This document shows positions 1-8,789 of a stretch of DNA of 64,000 bases, piece after piece. The DNA is taken from assembly GCF_014192215.1 (NCBI RefSeq), contig NZ_JACHXP010000004.1, positions 186,001 through 250,000 on the forward strand, written 5' to 3'. The notes under the pieces were generated by a model. It worked only from the letters and a program-made list of their open reading frames with translations. It searched no databases and was not told the origin of the DNA. Numbering within the stretch: position 1 is the stretch's first letter; every line of letters begins with the position of its first letter. The position numbers were made by a program, and so were the translations under genes. This DNA comes from Halomonas cerina (GTDB lineage: Bacteria > Pseudomonadota > Gammaproteobacteria > Pseudomonadales > Halomonadaceae).

Positions 1-1
1 T

Positions 2-568
2 GATTTCATCTGCCCCTGCATCGGGTCGAACCTGACCGCACGGCCCACCGAAGGCGATTGCAAGGCGGCGATCGCGATGCGTATCGACGATGGCAACAAG
101 GACGGCACGTCCCTGAACGGCCTGGCGTTCATCGTCTTGCTGCACTCGCCCGGGCCCATGGCCGAAGGCAATATCAAGGTCGGCCTCATTATCGACGACC
201 AGGCAGACGAGGCCCAGACGCAGGCCATCAGCGAGATCGCGTCGGGCGCCGTGGGCGGCCCCATGGCTGGGCTAGCGCCGCTGGTCGGTGAAATGGCCGG
301 GGTCGAGAAACGGCCGATCACTTTCACAGAAGACGGGTTGAAGCGCACCGTCGAGGCGGGTGACTTGGTCGACCAGGCCTTGGAGGGGGTGCCAAGCGTA
401 TCGAAGGAAGGCGAGCCGATCTATCTGGAAAATACGGCTCATCCGGTATCGACGAAACTGGCCTTGGCCAACGCGAGCCATAGCCGTTTCCACGCCTTCG
501 GTATCGACTGGGAAGACGCCAGCGGGCTGCGCAATGGCCACTTTGCCCCCTTCTCCTGGATAGGGTAA
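2..568 (+). CDS. DUF1326 domain protein (5' truncated)
   Basis: The reading frame is open from the first codon of the window, so the true start lies upstream; 188 residues are visible. The N-terminal part DFICPCIGSNLTARPTEGDC and the following GPMAEGN segment match my memory of the DUF1326 family (often about 200 residues), whose members carry a conserved CPC motif. The molecular role of DUF1326 is not established. A DUF2182 membrane protein starts 29 bp downstream on the same strand. DUF1326 and DUF2182 genes are often adjacent, so the two probably form one operon and one complex, possibly metal-related given the cysteines and the Met-rich partner; that is inference. Confidence 0.85.
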   Translation, partial: DFICPCIGSNLTARPTEGDCKAAIAMRIDDGNKDGTSLNGLAFIVLLHSPGPMAEGNIKVGLIIDDQADEAQTQAISEIASGAVGGPMAGLAPLVGEMAGVEKRPITFTEDGLKRTVEAGDLVDQALEGVPSVSKEGEPIYLENTAHPVSTKLALANASHSRFHAFGIDWEDASGLRNGHFAPFSWIG

Positions 569-597
569 GCGCCCCTAGCGCTCGGGAGGCATCACCG

Positions 598-1389
598 ATG
601 GCCTTGGCAAATGTCCGTAGCGGCTGGCGGTACGAGCGGTATGTCGCGCTCGCCGGCCTATTTGCCATGGCGGCGCTTGCGTGGCTTTATCTGGGGGTCG
701 AGGCCCATCGCATGGAGGCGATGCTGGGCGAGATGGCGGGGTCGGGTCCCATGGAGGCGCCAGACAGCGCGTGGAATGCCGGTCCGCTCTTGCTCACCTT
801 GGTCATGTGGACGGTGATGATGGTCGCCATGATGCTTCCCAGTGCGACACCCGCCATCCTGCTCTACGGTGCGATGGCGAGAAAAAGCCGAGACCGCGCC
901 TCCGGTTTGCCATCCGTGGGGGTCTTCACGATGGGGTATCTGGCCGTCTGGACCGCCTTCAGCTTGGCGGCGACCGTCCTGCATGCCGCTTTCGACACCT
1001 GGCGTTTGCTGACCCCCGCCATGACGTCGGCGAGTACGCTGTTGAGCGGAAGCCTGCTCATCGCCGCCGGCATCTATCAGTGGCTTCCGATTAAGAACGC
1101 CTGCCTGGAAAAATGTCGCGCACCGCTTCAGTTTTTTCTGTTCCGTTGGCGGCCGGGGGCGCGAGGCGCCCTCCAGATGGGGGCCGAGCATGGACTGTTC
1201 TGTGTCGGCTGTTGCTGGGCCTTGATGTTGCTGCTGTTCACCGCGGGCGTCATGAACCTGCTCTGGGTCGCGCTGATTGCCGCCTTCGTTCTTATCGAGA
1301 AGCTGGCGCCTGGCGGGGCACTCATTGCTCGGATCGCCGGCGTGGTGCTGGGGGTCGTCGGCGCCGCCTTAATCTTGGGTAGCGCGTAG
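598..1389 (+). CDS. DUF2182 integral membrane protein
   Basis: This 263-residue protein is strongly hydrophobic with about six to seven membrane segments. Family hallmarks are visible: a Met-rich helix (MWTVMMVAMMLPSATPAILL, residues ~71-90), a PIKNACLEKC segment near residue 165, and a GAEHGLFCVGCCWALM segment near residue 200. DUF2182 proteins have been described as predicted metal-binding membrane proteins, but no transport or enzyme activity is firmly assigned. The conserved Cys and Met residues would suit copper or another soft metal. It follows the DUF1326 gene by 29 bp and is probably co-transcribed with it. Confidence 0.85.
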   Translation: MALANVRSGWRYERYVALAGLFAMAALAWLYLGVEAHRMEAMLGEMAGSGPMEAPDSAWNAGPLLLTLVMWTVMMVAMMLPSATPAILLYGAMARKSRDRASGLPSVGVFTMGYLAVWTAFSLAATVLHAAFDTWRLLTPAMTSASTLLSGSLLIAAGIYQWLPIKNACLEKCRAPLQFFLFRWRPGARGALQMGAEHGLFCVGCCWALMLLLFTAGVMNLLWVALIAAFVLIEKLAPGGALIARIAGVVLGVVGAALILGSA

Positions 1390-1689
1390 TCGAGGGAGGG
1401 GGCATCCCACGCTGATTCGCCTCTACCTCTACCAGGACCGCATCGGAGGGGCCCCCTGCTAGACTAGCTCATTTGCCCCGCCGGCATGAGGCTTGGGGCC
1501 GTGTCGACCCGGCATGGAGCATTGCCCTTGGCTCCGCTCACCACCACCCTGCTCGACGTCACGCACCAAGAGACGCATCCGCTCATCCGCCTGGCACTGT
1601 CGATCTGGGCGGCGGTTTCCGTCGGCATTCGCCTGTGGATGCCGCTGATGCTGTTCATCGCCAGCTTGAACTGCCGGTGGAGTAAGCCG
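1390..1689. other. 300-bp stretch without a supported gene
   Basis: This gap lies between the DUF2182 gene and the start chosen for the DUF3080 lipoprotein. The downstream reading frame stays open to an ATG at 1486, adding 68 residues with a hydrophobic stretch. That extension would bury the lipobox far inside the protein, so I treat it as non-coding. I see no clear terminator, RNA gene or repeat. The promoter of the downstream gene probably lies here. Confidence 0.4.
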
Positions 1690-2676
1690 GTGCGTCGGGA
1701 CTTGGGCGTCGTACTCGGCCTGGCGATGCTGTCCGGCTGCGGCCAGGACGTTGCCGATGCCCGTCTGACCGAGTATCAGGAGCAGTTGGCCGCCGCCCTG
1801 GACCAGTCGGTACCGACACCCCGGGCCCCCGACAATATCGGGGCCTTCCCTGAGCCCGACAGGCGACTGTTCGCGATTCCCGAGACCCGCGAGGGCATGC
1901 TGGACATGTTCGCCCTGCGCGGCTGCCATATCGCCAACCTGGTGGCCGGTCGCAATAACCAGTTGGGTCGCGTCGCGCCTCCCAGCCAGCGTTGGCTCTA
2001 TGAGCTCGCGCTGTGGCGACGGCTGAGTGGCTGCTGGAACACCGAGGTCCCGGAACAGCTCTCCGCGGACGACCGGGAGCGGCTCACCCGCCTGACCCGG
2101 ACCAAGACCCAGCAGCTGCCTCGGGTGAGCTGGAATGCCCTGTTCGACTCCAGCGAATGGGTGGGCAGCTTCTCGCGGGCCAGCTCGCCGCTGCCACCGC
2201 AAGAACTGGCTGCCGTGGAGGCACAGCTGGGTGCCCTAGCCTACCTGCGCGACGCCACTCTGCACCAGTTCGACCGCAGCTGGACGCCGGACTCGGCGAC
2301 CCTCGAGGGCCATCTCAAGACCCTGCAGGAGCGCCCGTTCTCCGCAGAACTGCTGCGCACCCTGATGCTGGCCGAGCGACGGCTCGTCGAGGCCTCGCGG
2401 CTGCTGGAATCGGCGCTTGCCGAGCGGATCTGCCCGGCCGATGCCACGCTCGTTCCCCCGCCCGACTGGCTGGAGCGGCTGGAAACGGCCTCACGGCGCT
2501 GGCTCACGGCCATCGATCGCCTGTTCGCGGTGCATGTCGACCCACCACCGGCGATCACGGACTACCGTCGTCGCTGGCTCTCGCAGGAGGCGGCAGGCGC
2601 CCCCTTCCCCGCCTTCCAGGCGGCTCGCGAGCATCACACGGCACTGCGAACCACACTCGATCACCGTTGCAGTTGA
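1690..2676 (+). CDS. DUF3080 family lipoprotein
   Basis: With the GTG start at 1690 the product is 328 residues and begins with a short lipoprotein signal (MRRDLGVVLGLAMLSG|C), the lipid-modified Cys being residue 17. A GGTGGAG ribosome site lies about eight bases upstream. The frame is open to an ATG at 1486, but that would put the lipobox at residue 85. The mature part is helical and rich in Leu, Arg and Glu with no enzyme motif visible. It resembles DUF3080 proteins of Pseudomonas and Halomonas, whose function is unknown. Likely location: periplasmic face of the inner or outer membrane. Confidence 0.75.
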   Translation: MRRDLGVVLGLAMLSGCGQDVADARLTEYQEQLAAALDQSVPTPRAPDNIGAFPEPDRRLFAIPETREGMLDMFALRGCHIANLVAGRNNQLGRVAPPSQRWLYELALWRRLSGCWNTEVPEQLSADDRERLTRLTRTKTQQLPRVSWNALFDSSEWVGSFSRASSPLPPQELAAVEAQLGALAYLRDATLHQFDRSWTPDSATLEGHLKTLQERPFSAELLRTLMLAERRLVEASRLLESALAERICPADATLVPPPDWLERLETASRRWLTAIDRLFAVHVDPPPAITDYRRRWLSQEAAGAPFPAFQAAREHHTALRTTLDHRCS

Positions 2677-2791
2677 CCCCAGGGGCTTAACCCGGGTCGC
2701 GACTCTGTGCTATTGATGATCTAACGATGACGTTGTGCGCTGCCAAGTGGCCCAACCAACGATGCCATGATCACGCAGCAGGAGGGACATC

Positions 2792-3508
2792 ATGGGAATC
2801 CCGCTGTCACCCCGCCCCGCCCGGGTCATCGACCTGGAGACCATGCGCCGACGCCAGCGGGCCCGGCGACGACTGGTTCGCCTGTCCCCCGAGCAGGACG
2901 GCCTCGAGATGGTCTATCGCGTCTCCGAAGACACCGAAACGCTCTACGGCATGCCGCTGCTCGCCTGGGGCCTCCAGGAGGATGGCGAGGTCGTCGGCCT
3001 GGTGCCCTGGATGGAGGCGCTCACCCCCTGCCGGCGGCTCGACGCCGCCGACCATGGACAGTTCATCGGTTACCGAGACCCGGAAACCGAAGAACTCTTC
3101 GAACAGGCTCCGGAGCACAAGGTGCTCGAGCTCGAGCATGCGGCGGCCTATTTCGACTATGAGGAAACGGTGGAACCGACCCTGATCCAGCAGTTGCCGG
3201 AGACTCAGGGTACCCATGCCCTGTGCATGGACGAGAGCGACGCCCCTTGGCAGCTCAAGCAGGTCTTTGGCTGGCGGCTCTACAGCGACGGCGCGGTGGA
3301 GGCATTGCTCGCCGACGAATGCCTGATCGACTCGACGCCGATCCTACCCGGCGATTCCTGCCTCTACCCCGGCCACAGCCGCCATCGGGTGGTGTACTTC
3401 TTCCAGCGTCAGATCGCCAACCGCATACGCCGCGAGGACCCTGCCACCCTGGAGGCCCTGGCCTTGATGGTCATGCCCGACGGCGATGGCGAGACGCCGT
3501 TGAAGTGA
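2792..3508 (+). CDS. conserved hypothetical protein
   Basis: This 238-residue protein is soluble and acidic, with no signal peptide or membrane helix. AGGAGG lies seven bases before the ATG, so the start is well supported. I do not recognise a domain. Residues 60-110 (LLAWGLQEDGEVVGLVPWMEAL) and the C-terminal GHSRHRVVYFFQRQIANRIR segment look like a compact beta-rich fold. It ends 17 bp before the convergent tusA gene, so the two share a very short terminator space. Probably a real Halomonas-lineage gene of unknown role. Confidence 0.65.
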   Translation: MGIPLSPRPARVIDLETMRRRQRARRRLVRLSPEQDGLEMVYRVSEDTETLYGMPLLAWGLQEDGEVVGLVPWMEALTPCRRLDAADHGQFIGYRDPETEELFEQAPEHKVLELEHAAAYFDYEETVEPTLIQQLPETQGTHALCMDESDAPWQLKQVFGWRLYSDGAVEALLADECLIDSTPILPGDSCLYPGHSRHRVVYFFQRQIANRIRREDPATLEALALMVMPDGDGETPLK

Positions 3509-3525
3509 GACCCTCTGGCCCCGCT

Positions 3526-3777
3526 TCAACCGAGACGTATAAAGTAGAGGTATCTGCCGTCCTCCTCCTGCTGCGTGAGCAGCTCATGCCCCAGGAAGCT
3601 GCAGAACTTGGGCACATCCCGCGTGGTGGCAGGATCACTGGCCACGACCTTGAGGACCTCCCCGGGCCGCATGTCGCGCACCTTGTTGTGCATCAGCATG
3701 ATCGGCTCGGGGCAGTAAAGCCCGGTGGTGTCCAGTTCGGCATGGCAGGCGGGCAGGGACTTCTCGGAATCAACCAT
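3526..3777 (-). CDS. tusA: TusA/SirA family sulfur carrier
   Basis: This 83-residue protein has the family hallmark CPEP (Cys22-Pro23) after a short beta strand ([13 protein letters not shown]), followed by the typical helix and second half ([28 protein letters not shown]). The Cys carries the persulfide that TusA receives from the cysteine desulfurase IscS and passes to TusD for 2-thiouridine in tRNA; TusA also feeds other sulfur pathways. Length matches the family (about 80 residues). It is divergent from the ABM-domain gene at 3825. It could equally be a non-canonical TusA paralogue, since no tus neighbours are present. Confidence 0.88.
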   Translation of the reverse strand: MVDSEKSLPACHAELDTTGLYCPEPIMLMHNKVRDMRPGEVLKVVASDPATTRDVPKFCSFLGHELLTQQEEDGRYLYFIRLG

Positions 3778-3824
3778 CGATGACCTCGCGTCAGAAAGGA
3801 CAAGAAGAGTCGGGAGCTACTTGG

Positions 3825-4112
3825 ATGATCAAGATCATTATCGAACGTCGCATCATGCCCGGGCTGGAAGAGGAATACGAGGAGGCGGCCCGCGAGGCCA
3901 TGCGCCAGTCGCTTGGTGCACGTGGCTTCGTCGGCGGCGAGAGCCTCGTTGAGTTGGGGCACAGCGATCGTCGCCTGATGATCACCAAATGGCGAGACAT
4001 CAGCACCTGGAAGGAGTGGTACCAAAGCGAGCAGCGTGCCCGGGTCATGCAGCAACTGCTGCCATTGCTGAGCGAGGATGAACGCATTCGGATCTACGAA
4101 CCGAGCTCATGA
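3825..4112 (+). CDS. antibiotic biosynthesis monooxygenase (ABM) domain protein
   Basis: This 95-residue protein starts MIKIIIERRIMPG and contains the ferredoxin-like ABM fold pattern: a beta strand, a helix rich in Glu and Ala (LEEEYEEAAREAMRQSL), GFVGGESLVELG, and the ITKWRDISTWKEWYQSEQR block near residues 50-68. The ATG at 3825 is preceded by GGGAG at 3812; an in-frame ATG at 3780 would add 15 unlikely residues and overlap the promoter region of tusA. ABM proteins include haem-degrading and quinol-monooxygenase enzymes and many small stress proteins. Substrate cannot be told from the sequence. Confidence 0.8.
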   Translation: MIKIIIERRIMPGLEEEYEEAAREAMRQSLGARGFVGGESLVELGHSDRRLMITKWRDISTWKEWYQSEQRARVMQQLLPLLSEDERIRIYEPSS

Positions 4113-4150
4113 ACCCTTCGCGAGCAATGGCATGCCCTGCGCCATGGCGC

Positions 4151-5218
4151 TCACCCCAGCAGGCGGACGTGCACGGTTACCTCTTCCCGGTCATGGTAAA
4201 GCTGGCGGCAGGCCATTTCCACGTGCACCCCGGCCGAATCGAGGGCATGCTCGAGCCTCAACAGGCAGCCCGAGACGGTCTCCCAGCGCCGCTTCATCGG
4301 CAGCTTGAGGTTGAACACCGCCTCGTGGCACCAGCGCCGGACGAGCCAGCGCTCGACCATTGACACTACCCGCGCCGGCTTGTCGACGATGTCGCAGACC
4401 AACCAGTCCAGCCGCATCGGCGGTTCCCACGTAAACCCATCCTCGCTTAGGTGTTCCACCAGGCCGGTGGCCATCAGGGCCTTGTCCATGGGGCCGTTGT
4501 CGATGGCATAGACATGCATGCCACGCTGCACCAACTGCCAGGTCCACCCCCCCGGCGCCGCTCCCAGGTCGGCCGCCTGCATGCCATCGGCGAGCCGCTC
4601 GTTCCAGGCATCCCGTGGGACGAACTCGTGCCAGGCCTCCTCGAGCTTGAGGGTCGAGCGGCTGGGGGCCGCATGGGGGAAACGCAGACGACGAATTCCC
4701 CCGGATAGCTCGCTGCGATTGCCCGGGAAGCTCATTCCCAGTTGGACCCGGTCGCCGTCGCTCCACAGCAGGTGGAGGCGACGCCCACTCGCCTTGCGAC
4801 GCAAGGCCCCCCGTTTCCTGAGTGTCGACTCCAGAGGGCGCCTGAGGGCCTTGATCAGTCCGGAAAGAGCCTTGGCCTCGTTGGTGTCCGGCGTCTCCTG
4901 CCAGACCGATTCGAAGCTCCAGCCACTGGCCACCACCTGGTCGATGATGGTCGTCAGCCGATCCTCACGAAAAAGCGAGAGAGGCGCCAGGGCCACCAGG
5001 CTCTGGCGGGCAAACACCAGCGAGGTCAGCGGCAAAGCCCGATGTAACCCATTGACCGGCTCGTCCCCATCGATCACGAAGCGAACGAAGCCCGTGTCGC
5101 ACCGGTACTCGGCCCTTCCGGGCCAGCCCAGGGCGATGGCCTTGTCGGTGATCTCGGCGGCCAGATCCGGTTCGAAGCCCGGACGACAATAGAACAGCAG
5201 TTCATTCGGCGTGGTCAT
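4151..5218 (-). CDS. rlmM: 23S rRNA (cytidine2498-2'-O)-methyltransferase RlmM
   Basis: This 355-residue protein carries an N-terminal THUMP-like region and a C-terminal Rossmann methyltransferase domain with the SAM motif ADLGAAPGGWTWQL (near residue 220) and the K-D-K-E type catalytic residues: Lys in LKLEEAWHEF, Asp in LVCDIVDKPARV, Lys in FNLKLPMKRRW and a C-terminal Glu in DREEVTVHVRL. RlmM 2'-O-methylates C2498 of 23S rRNA. The ATG at 5218 has GGAGAGAAGGGG upstream. The start overlaps the 3' end of the upstream DUF2721 gene by 17 bp, so the two are probably translated from one message. Confidence 0.93.
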   Translation of the reverse strand: MTTPNELLFYCRPGFEPDLAAEITDKAIALGWPGRAEYRCDTGFVRFVIDGDEPVNGLHRALPLTSLVFARQSLVALAPLSLFREDRLTTIIDQVVASGWSFESVWQETPDTNEAKALSGLIKALRRPLESTLRKRGALRRKASGRRLHLLWSDGDRVQLGMSFPGNRSELSGGIRRLRFPHAAPSRSTLKLEEAWHEFVPRDAWNERLADGMQAADLGAAPGGWTWQLVQRGMHVYAIDNGPMDKALMATGLVEHLSEDGFTWEPPMRLDWLVCDIVDKPARVVSMVERWLVRRWCHEAVFNLKLPMKRRWETVSGCLLRLEHALDSAGVHVEMACRQLYHDREEVTVHVRLLG

Positions 5219-5645
5219 GGTGTCCCCTTCTCTCCTGTGAAGACCAGGCACCGGAGGCGAGCAGTTCCTCGATGTCCTGGAGTTGGACGTTGAGGGCATT
5301 GGTGGAGATCTGGATCTCCCAGAGGGAGTAGATCAAGGAGATCGACAGCGAGATCAAGCTGATCCCGAACAGCACCAGCCCGAGCAGGTCGAGGGACAGG
5401 AAGAGGGCGAACATGGAGAGGGTACAGAGCAGGAAGCTGAGCACACCGGCCAGTTGCATCCGCTTGGTCAGCGAGATCCGCTTGCGCAGCAGCAGGATCT
5501 GCCTGGCATTCACTTCCTGGTGCTGGCTGCGCTCCTCGTCGGCCAGCTTGCGAATCAACTGGGCCAGGGTAAGGAAACGGTTGGTATACGCCAGCAATAG
5601 CAGGGAGATGGCGGGAAACAGCAGTGCCGGGGTCGTTAGGCTCAC
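5202..5645 (-). CDS. DUF2721 family membrane protein
   Basis: This 147-residue protein starts with a hydrophobic helix (ALLFPAISLLLLAYTNRFL), continues with a charged cytoplasmic helix containing LIRKLADEERSQ and LLRKRISLTKRMQ, then two further membrane helices (residues ~65-110), and ends in a coiled, amphipathic tail. The order of the FPAISLLLLAYTNRFL and IRxL motifs fits DUF2721, a family of unknown function. Its stop codon lies inside rlmM, so expression of the pair is coupled. No evidence links the membrane protein to rRNA methylation beyond adjacency. Confidence 0.8.
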   Translation of the reverse strand: MSLTTPALLFPAISLLLLAYTNRFLTLAQLIRKLADEERSQHQEVNARQILLLRKRISLTKRMQLAGVLSFLLCTLSMFALFLSLDLLGLVLFGISLISLSISLIYSLWEIQISTNALNVQLQDIEELLASGAWSSQERRGHHDHAE

Positions 5646-5897
5646 GTCGATCCGTCTCCATCGGCAAGAAAAGCCCTCTATGATAGCAGGCTACTCACCG
5701 CCGGGCGACGGGATTCACAGCCGAATAATGGCCGAAGGCTCGCTCCCCACCGAACGCCATGCGCATCGGCCAGAAGGAGGTCGTATCAGGCCCGTTCCCA
5801 ACTTGCCTGGCGGAGTCACCCGCAGGCTCTAGACTGCAAGGAGAGAGCCGTCGCCACGGTGACCCAAGCGCCGACACCCGCACAGGAGGAGGTCACA

Positions 5898-6713
5898 ATG
5901 AACAAGACAGACGTCCGGACCCTCCAGCAGTACCTTCGCGAGAATGGCACCTACAGCGGCAAACTCGACGGTATCCGCGGCCCCAGGACCCGCGCTGCCG
6001 TGGGCGCCACCCTAGAAGCCCATGCCGACACCTTGCCGGAGGACGCCGGCACCTGGAGCGACCGACGACGCACGGTGGTCTGCCTGCAGCTGGCCTGTCG
6101 GGAACGCAAGATCGAGGTCGGCCCCCTGGACGGCCTGTGGGGGCCGCAGACGGAATACGCCGCGGATGTCCTGGCCACGATCCACCGGACCGGCAAGCCG
6201 CCCGTGCCCTGGCGTGACCAGACACCGCTAGATGTCAATCCCAACGGCTGGCCCAGGGAAGCCGAGCTACGGCAGGTGCTGGGTTCGCCGACCCGCAAGC
6301 CCCCGATGGTGGTGGTGCCCTGTCCCTGGAAGCTGGCCCTGGCCTGGGACCTCAACACCTGCCCTACCGGCATCGGCTGCCACGAGCGGGTCGCCGACAG
6401 CCTGGCGCGGGTCCTCGACAGGGTGTACGACCACTACGGCCCCGAACGGCTCATGGAACTGGGCCTGCATCGCTACGGTGGCTGCTATAACAAGCGTCGC
6501 AAGCGAGGCGGCACCGCCTGGTCCACCCACGCCTGGGGAATCGCCATCGACTGGGATCCGGCCCACAACAAGCTCAAGTGGGGGCGTGACCGTGCCCACC
6601 TGGCCGGGGCGGAGTACGACACCTGGTGGCAAATCTGGGAGGAAGAGGGCTGGGTCAGCCTCGGCCGCACGCGCAACTTCGACTGGATGCACGTGCAGGC
6701 CGCCAAGCCCTGA
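5898..6713 (+). CDS. endolysin-like M15 peptidase with two peptidoglycan-binding domains
   Basis: This 271-residue protein has two PG_binding_1-like modules: residues 5-40 (LQQYLRENGTYSGKLDGIRG) and 58-93 (REKIEVGPLDGLWGPQT-like). The C-terminal peptidase domain of the M15 type has the zinc motif S-T-H(211)-x6-D(218) in WSTHAWGIAIDWDP and a final His265 in FDWMHV. Such enzymes cleave D-Ala peptide cross-links or L-Ala-D-Glu bonds in peptidoglycan. The ATG at 5898 follows AGGAGGAGG. No signal peptide or membrane helix is visible, unlike periplasmic D-Ala-D-Ala carboxypeptidases, so it resembles a stranded phage endolysin. No holin or phage genes are next to it. Confidence 0.8.
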   Translation: MNKTDVRTLQQYLRENGTYSGKLDGIRGPRTRAAVGATLEAHADTLPEDAGTWSDRRRTVVCLQLACRERKIEVGPLDGLWGPQTEYAADVLATIHRTGKPPVPWRDQTPLDVNPNGWPREAELRQVLGSPTRKPPMVVVPCPWKLALAWDLNTCPTGIGCHERVADSLARVLDRVYDHYGPERLMELGLHRYGGCYNKRRKRGGTAWSTHAWGIAIDWDPAHNKLKWGRDRAHLAGAEYDTWWQIWEEEGWVSLGRTRNFDWMHVQAAKP

Positions 6714-6807
6714 GCGATGCAGACCGGGGGATCTCTTCCTTTTCCCAACCCGGCTGACGGGATCGGCGACCGGCGGCAGGCCTCGCCGGGCGTCTGGAAC
6801 GGGGGTC

Positions 6808-7782
6808 TCAGGCCTTCAGGATGGTCATGCGCCGCGTCTCGTCGTCGGGGAAGACGCGCCCCGTGCGCAGGGCGGCGAACAGGTGCAAAAAGACCACCCC
6901 GGGCTCACCGATGCGCTCCCCGGAGCGGAAGTAGGTGTGTCCTTTCGGGTAGTCATAGAGGGTGTTCACATCGTCGCAGTCGACGGCATAGACGTTGCGC
7001 GGGGTCAACAGCATGTCTTCCGGCCCGGTATGCCCCAGGCGCCGCGAAGCGATGCGATGCTTCAGGTTCGAGGCCTTGCTGGCCCGCAGCGCCAGGTCGT
7101 CCGAGGCGAAGTAGACGGTGACATTGCGCGAGGCATGACAGATCAGCTCGCCCGGTCCCCCCACCTGCAGCGACTCATTGACGATATCGGCGGCGACCAG
7201 GAAGGTATTGCGGAAGAGCAGCGGCACGCCGCCGGGCAGGTGGTACTTGTCCCAGGCGCGCAGGGTCTCGCGCAGTACCCGGTTGCCCATGGAGTGCGCC
7301 AGCACGTTGATGCGCTTGAGGCAGGGCACCTCCTGCTCATCGAACTGGAGGGTCTCCCGCCAGTGCAGGAACTTCTGCAGTACCCGGGCGAAGGAAAAGC
7401 CGCTGAGGTCGGCGGATTCCTGGTCATCCCAGTAGTCCTTGACGATGCCCAGGTCGTTGTCGCAGGGCCAGATGACCGGAACCACGAGGACCTCCTTCGG
7501 CTCGGCGGCCTCGCACAGCGTCTGGAGTTCATGGGTGGCGGCGAAGACATCCTCGGGCAGGTTGGAGAAGCCGTGGATGAAGAACAGCAACTGGCGGTGC
7601 TTGCTGTCCTTGAGCCGTTGCAGGAAGGCCTGGTGGCCGAGCTCCTCGTAGACCTCGAGGCCCAGTCGCTCGCAGAAGAATACCGAGTTGCTGGCGGCGT
7701 TATTGGCCAGGTCGAAGTCGAAGTTGCGGTTAAGCCGGGTACGAATGCTCTGGCGGGGCAGGCGATTGGTGATGAACAGCAT
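6808..7782 (-). CDS. alpha/beta hydrolase (DUF900-like)
   Basis: This 324-residue protein has the alpha/beta-hydrolase pattern: an oxyanion-hole strand LLFFIHGFSN (about residue 67), the nucleophile elbow AHSMGNR with Ser near residue 164, and an acid in ASDDLAL (near 232). The HGF and HSMGN motifs match the DUF900 group of serine hydrolases, some of which act on lipids or esters. AGGAGG lies just before the ATG at 7782. No signal peptide. The catalytic His is probably in the PKGHTYF segment near residue 285. Substrate unknown; it is a single gene. Confidence 0.8.
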   Translation of the reverse strand: MLFITNRLPRQSIRTRLNRNFDFDLANNAASNSVFFCERLGLEVYEELGHQAFLQRLKDSKHRQLLFFIHGFSNLPEDVFAATHELQTLCEAAEPKEVLVVPVIWPCDNDLGIVKDYWDDQESADLSGFSFARVLQKFLHWRETLQFDEQEVPCLKRINVLAHSMGNRVLRETLRAWDKYHLPGGVPLLFRNTFLVAADIVNESLQVGGPGELICHASRNVTVYFASDDLALRASKASNLKHRIASRRLGHTGPEDMLLTPRNVYAVDCDDVNTLYDYPKGHTYFRSGERIGEPGVVFLHLFAALRTGRVFPDDETRRMTILKA

Positions 7783-7915
7783 GACACACCTCCTGGCGAG
7801 GCAGAGGCCAAGGGCAGGGCAAGGGGCCCGCGCTTGACGCCCGTGCTCTTGCGTCCAGAGATCTTGAGATCAGGGCACCTGCGACCCGTACTCTGAAGCT
7901 AGCACAGCCCTTCCC

Positions 7916-8689
7916 TCACGGCAGCGCGAAGCGCGCCCTGAAAGCCTCGACGACACGCCGTAGATCGGGCTCGAGGCGCGATAGGGCCTCCTCGGCGATC
8001 GGGGTCGGCACGCCGCCATGAAAGGCCTCGGCCATGCCGCCCGCCATACAGGCCAGGGTATCGGCGTCGCCACCCAGGGAAACGGCATTGCGGATGGCCG
8101 CCTCGACGCCGTCGGCCTCCAGGAAGGCGATGATAGCCTGGGGCACCGAGCCACGGCAGGTGACATCGAAGCGGTAGCCGGGCCGAATGTCGTCAAGGCT
8201 GGCCGAGAGGTCATAGCCGAAGCGCCCCTCTACCTCGGTGAGAATCTCGGGCTTGGTGGCCCCCGCCCGGGCCAGATAGATGACGGCCGCCACGGCCTGG
8301 GCACCGCGGATGCCGTCGGGGTGGTCGTGGGTCACCTCGGCACTGCGCCGGGCCAGCACCAAGGCGTCATCCAGGGAGCCGGCGGCGAAGCCCACCGGAC
8401 CGACGCGCATGGCCGAGCCGTTGCCGAAGCTGTGGTAGGGGTCGCGCGCGCGGCCCGCTGCCCACTGACGGAAGATGCCGCCGAAGCCAGCATCCGGGTA
8501 GCGGTGGTAATAGTCGTGGAAGGCGTCGACGAAGTCCCCACCCTCGAGCAGCACCTCGGCCACCGCCACGCTCAGCACGGTGTCGTCGGTGAAGGTGCTC
8601 TCAGGGGTGAACAGCGGGAAGTCGCGGCGCTTGGTCCCGGCCCCCTCATGCACCGAGCCGATGATATCGCCGGCAATGGCGCCCAGCAT
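7916..8689 (-). CDS. ADP-ribosylglycohydrolase family protein
   Basis: This 257-residue protein starts with MLGAIAGDIIGSVHEG, the classic first motif of the family, followed by FTDDTVLSVAVAEVLL, which supplies magnesium ligands (Thr-Asp-Asp), and a C-terminal GGDADTLACMAGGMAEA segment with the second Asp pair. These residues bind the two Mg ions that remove ADP-ribose from proteins (DraG, ARH types). No ADP-ribosyltransferase gene is nearby. GGAGGCAGG precedes the ATG. The enzyme may reverse ADP-ribosylation of proteins or cleave free ADP-ribosyl metabolites. Confidence 0.9.
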   Translation of the reverse strand: MLGAIAGDIIGSVHEGAGTKRRDFPLFTPESTFTDDTVLSVAVAEVLLEGGDFVDAFHDYYHRYPDAGFGGIFRQWAAGRARDPYHSFGNGSAMRVGPVGFAAGSLDDALVLARRSAEVTHDHPDGIRGAQAVAAVIYLARAGATKPEILTEVEGRFGYDLSASLDDIRPGYRFDVTCRGSVPQAIIAFLEADGVEAAIRNAVSLGGDADTLACMAGGMAEAFHGGVPTPIAEEALSRLEPDLRRVVEAFRARFALP

Positions 8690-8789
8690 GGCCTGCCTCC
8701 GTCCTCGGTTCCCTATGCCATCAGCATAGTCGACCCCGGATGGCCCGCGGGAACGGCAGCGCGGAGGATTCTCTCGTGGCCGTCGCGGC

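Noticed and set aside
1486..1689. Upstream extension of the DUF3080 gene to an ATG at 1486
   Set aside because: It would place the lipobox at residue 85; the GTG at 1690 gives a normal lipoprotein signal and has a ribosome site.
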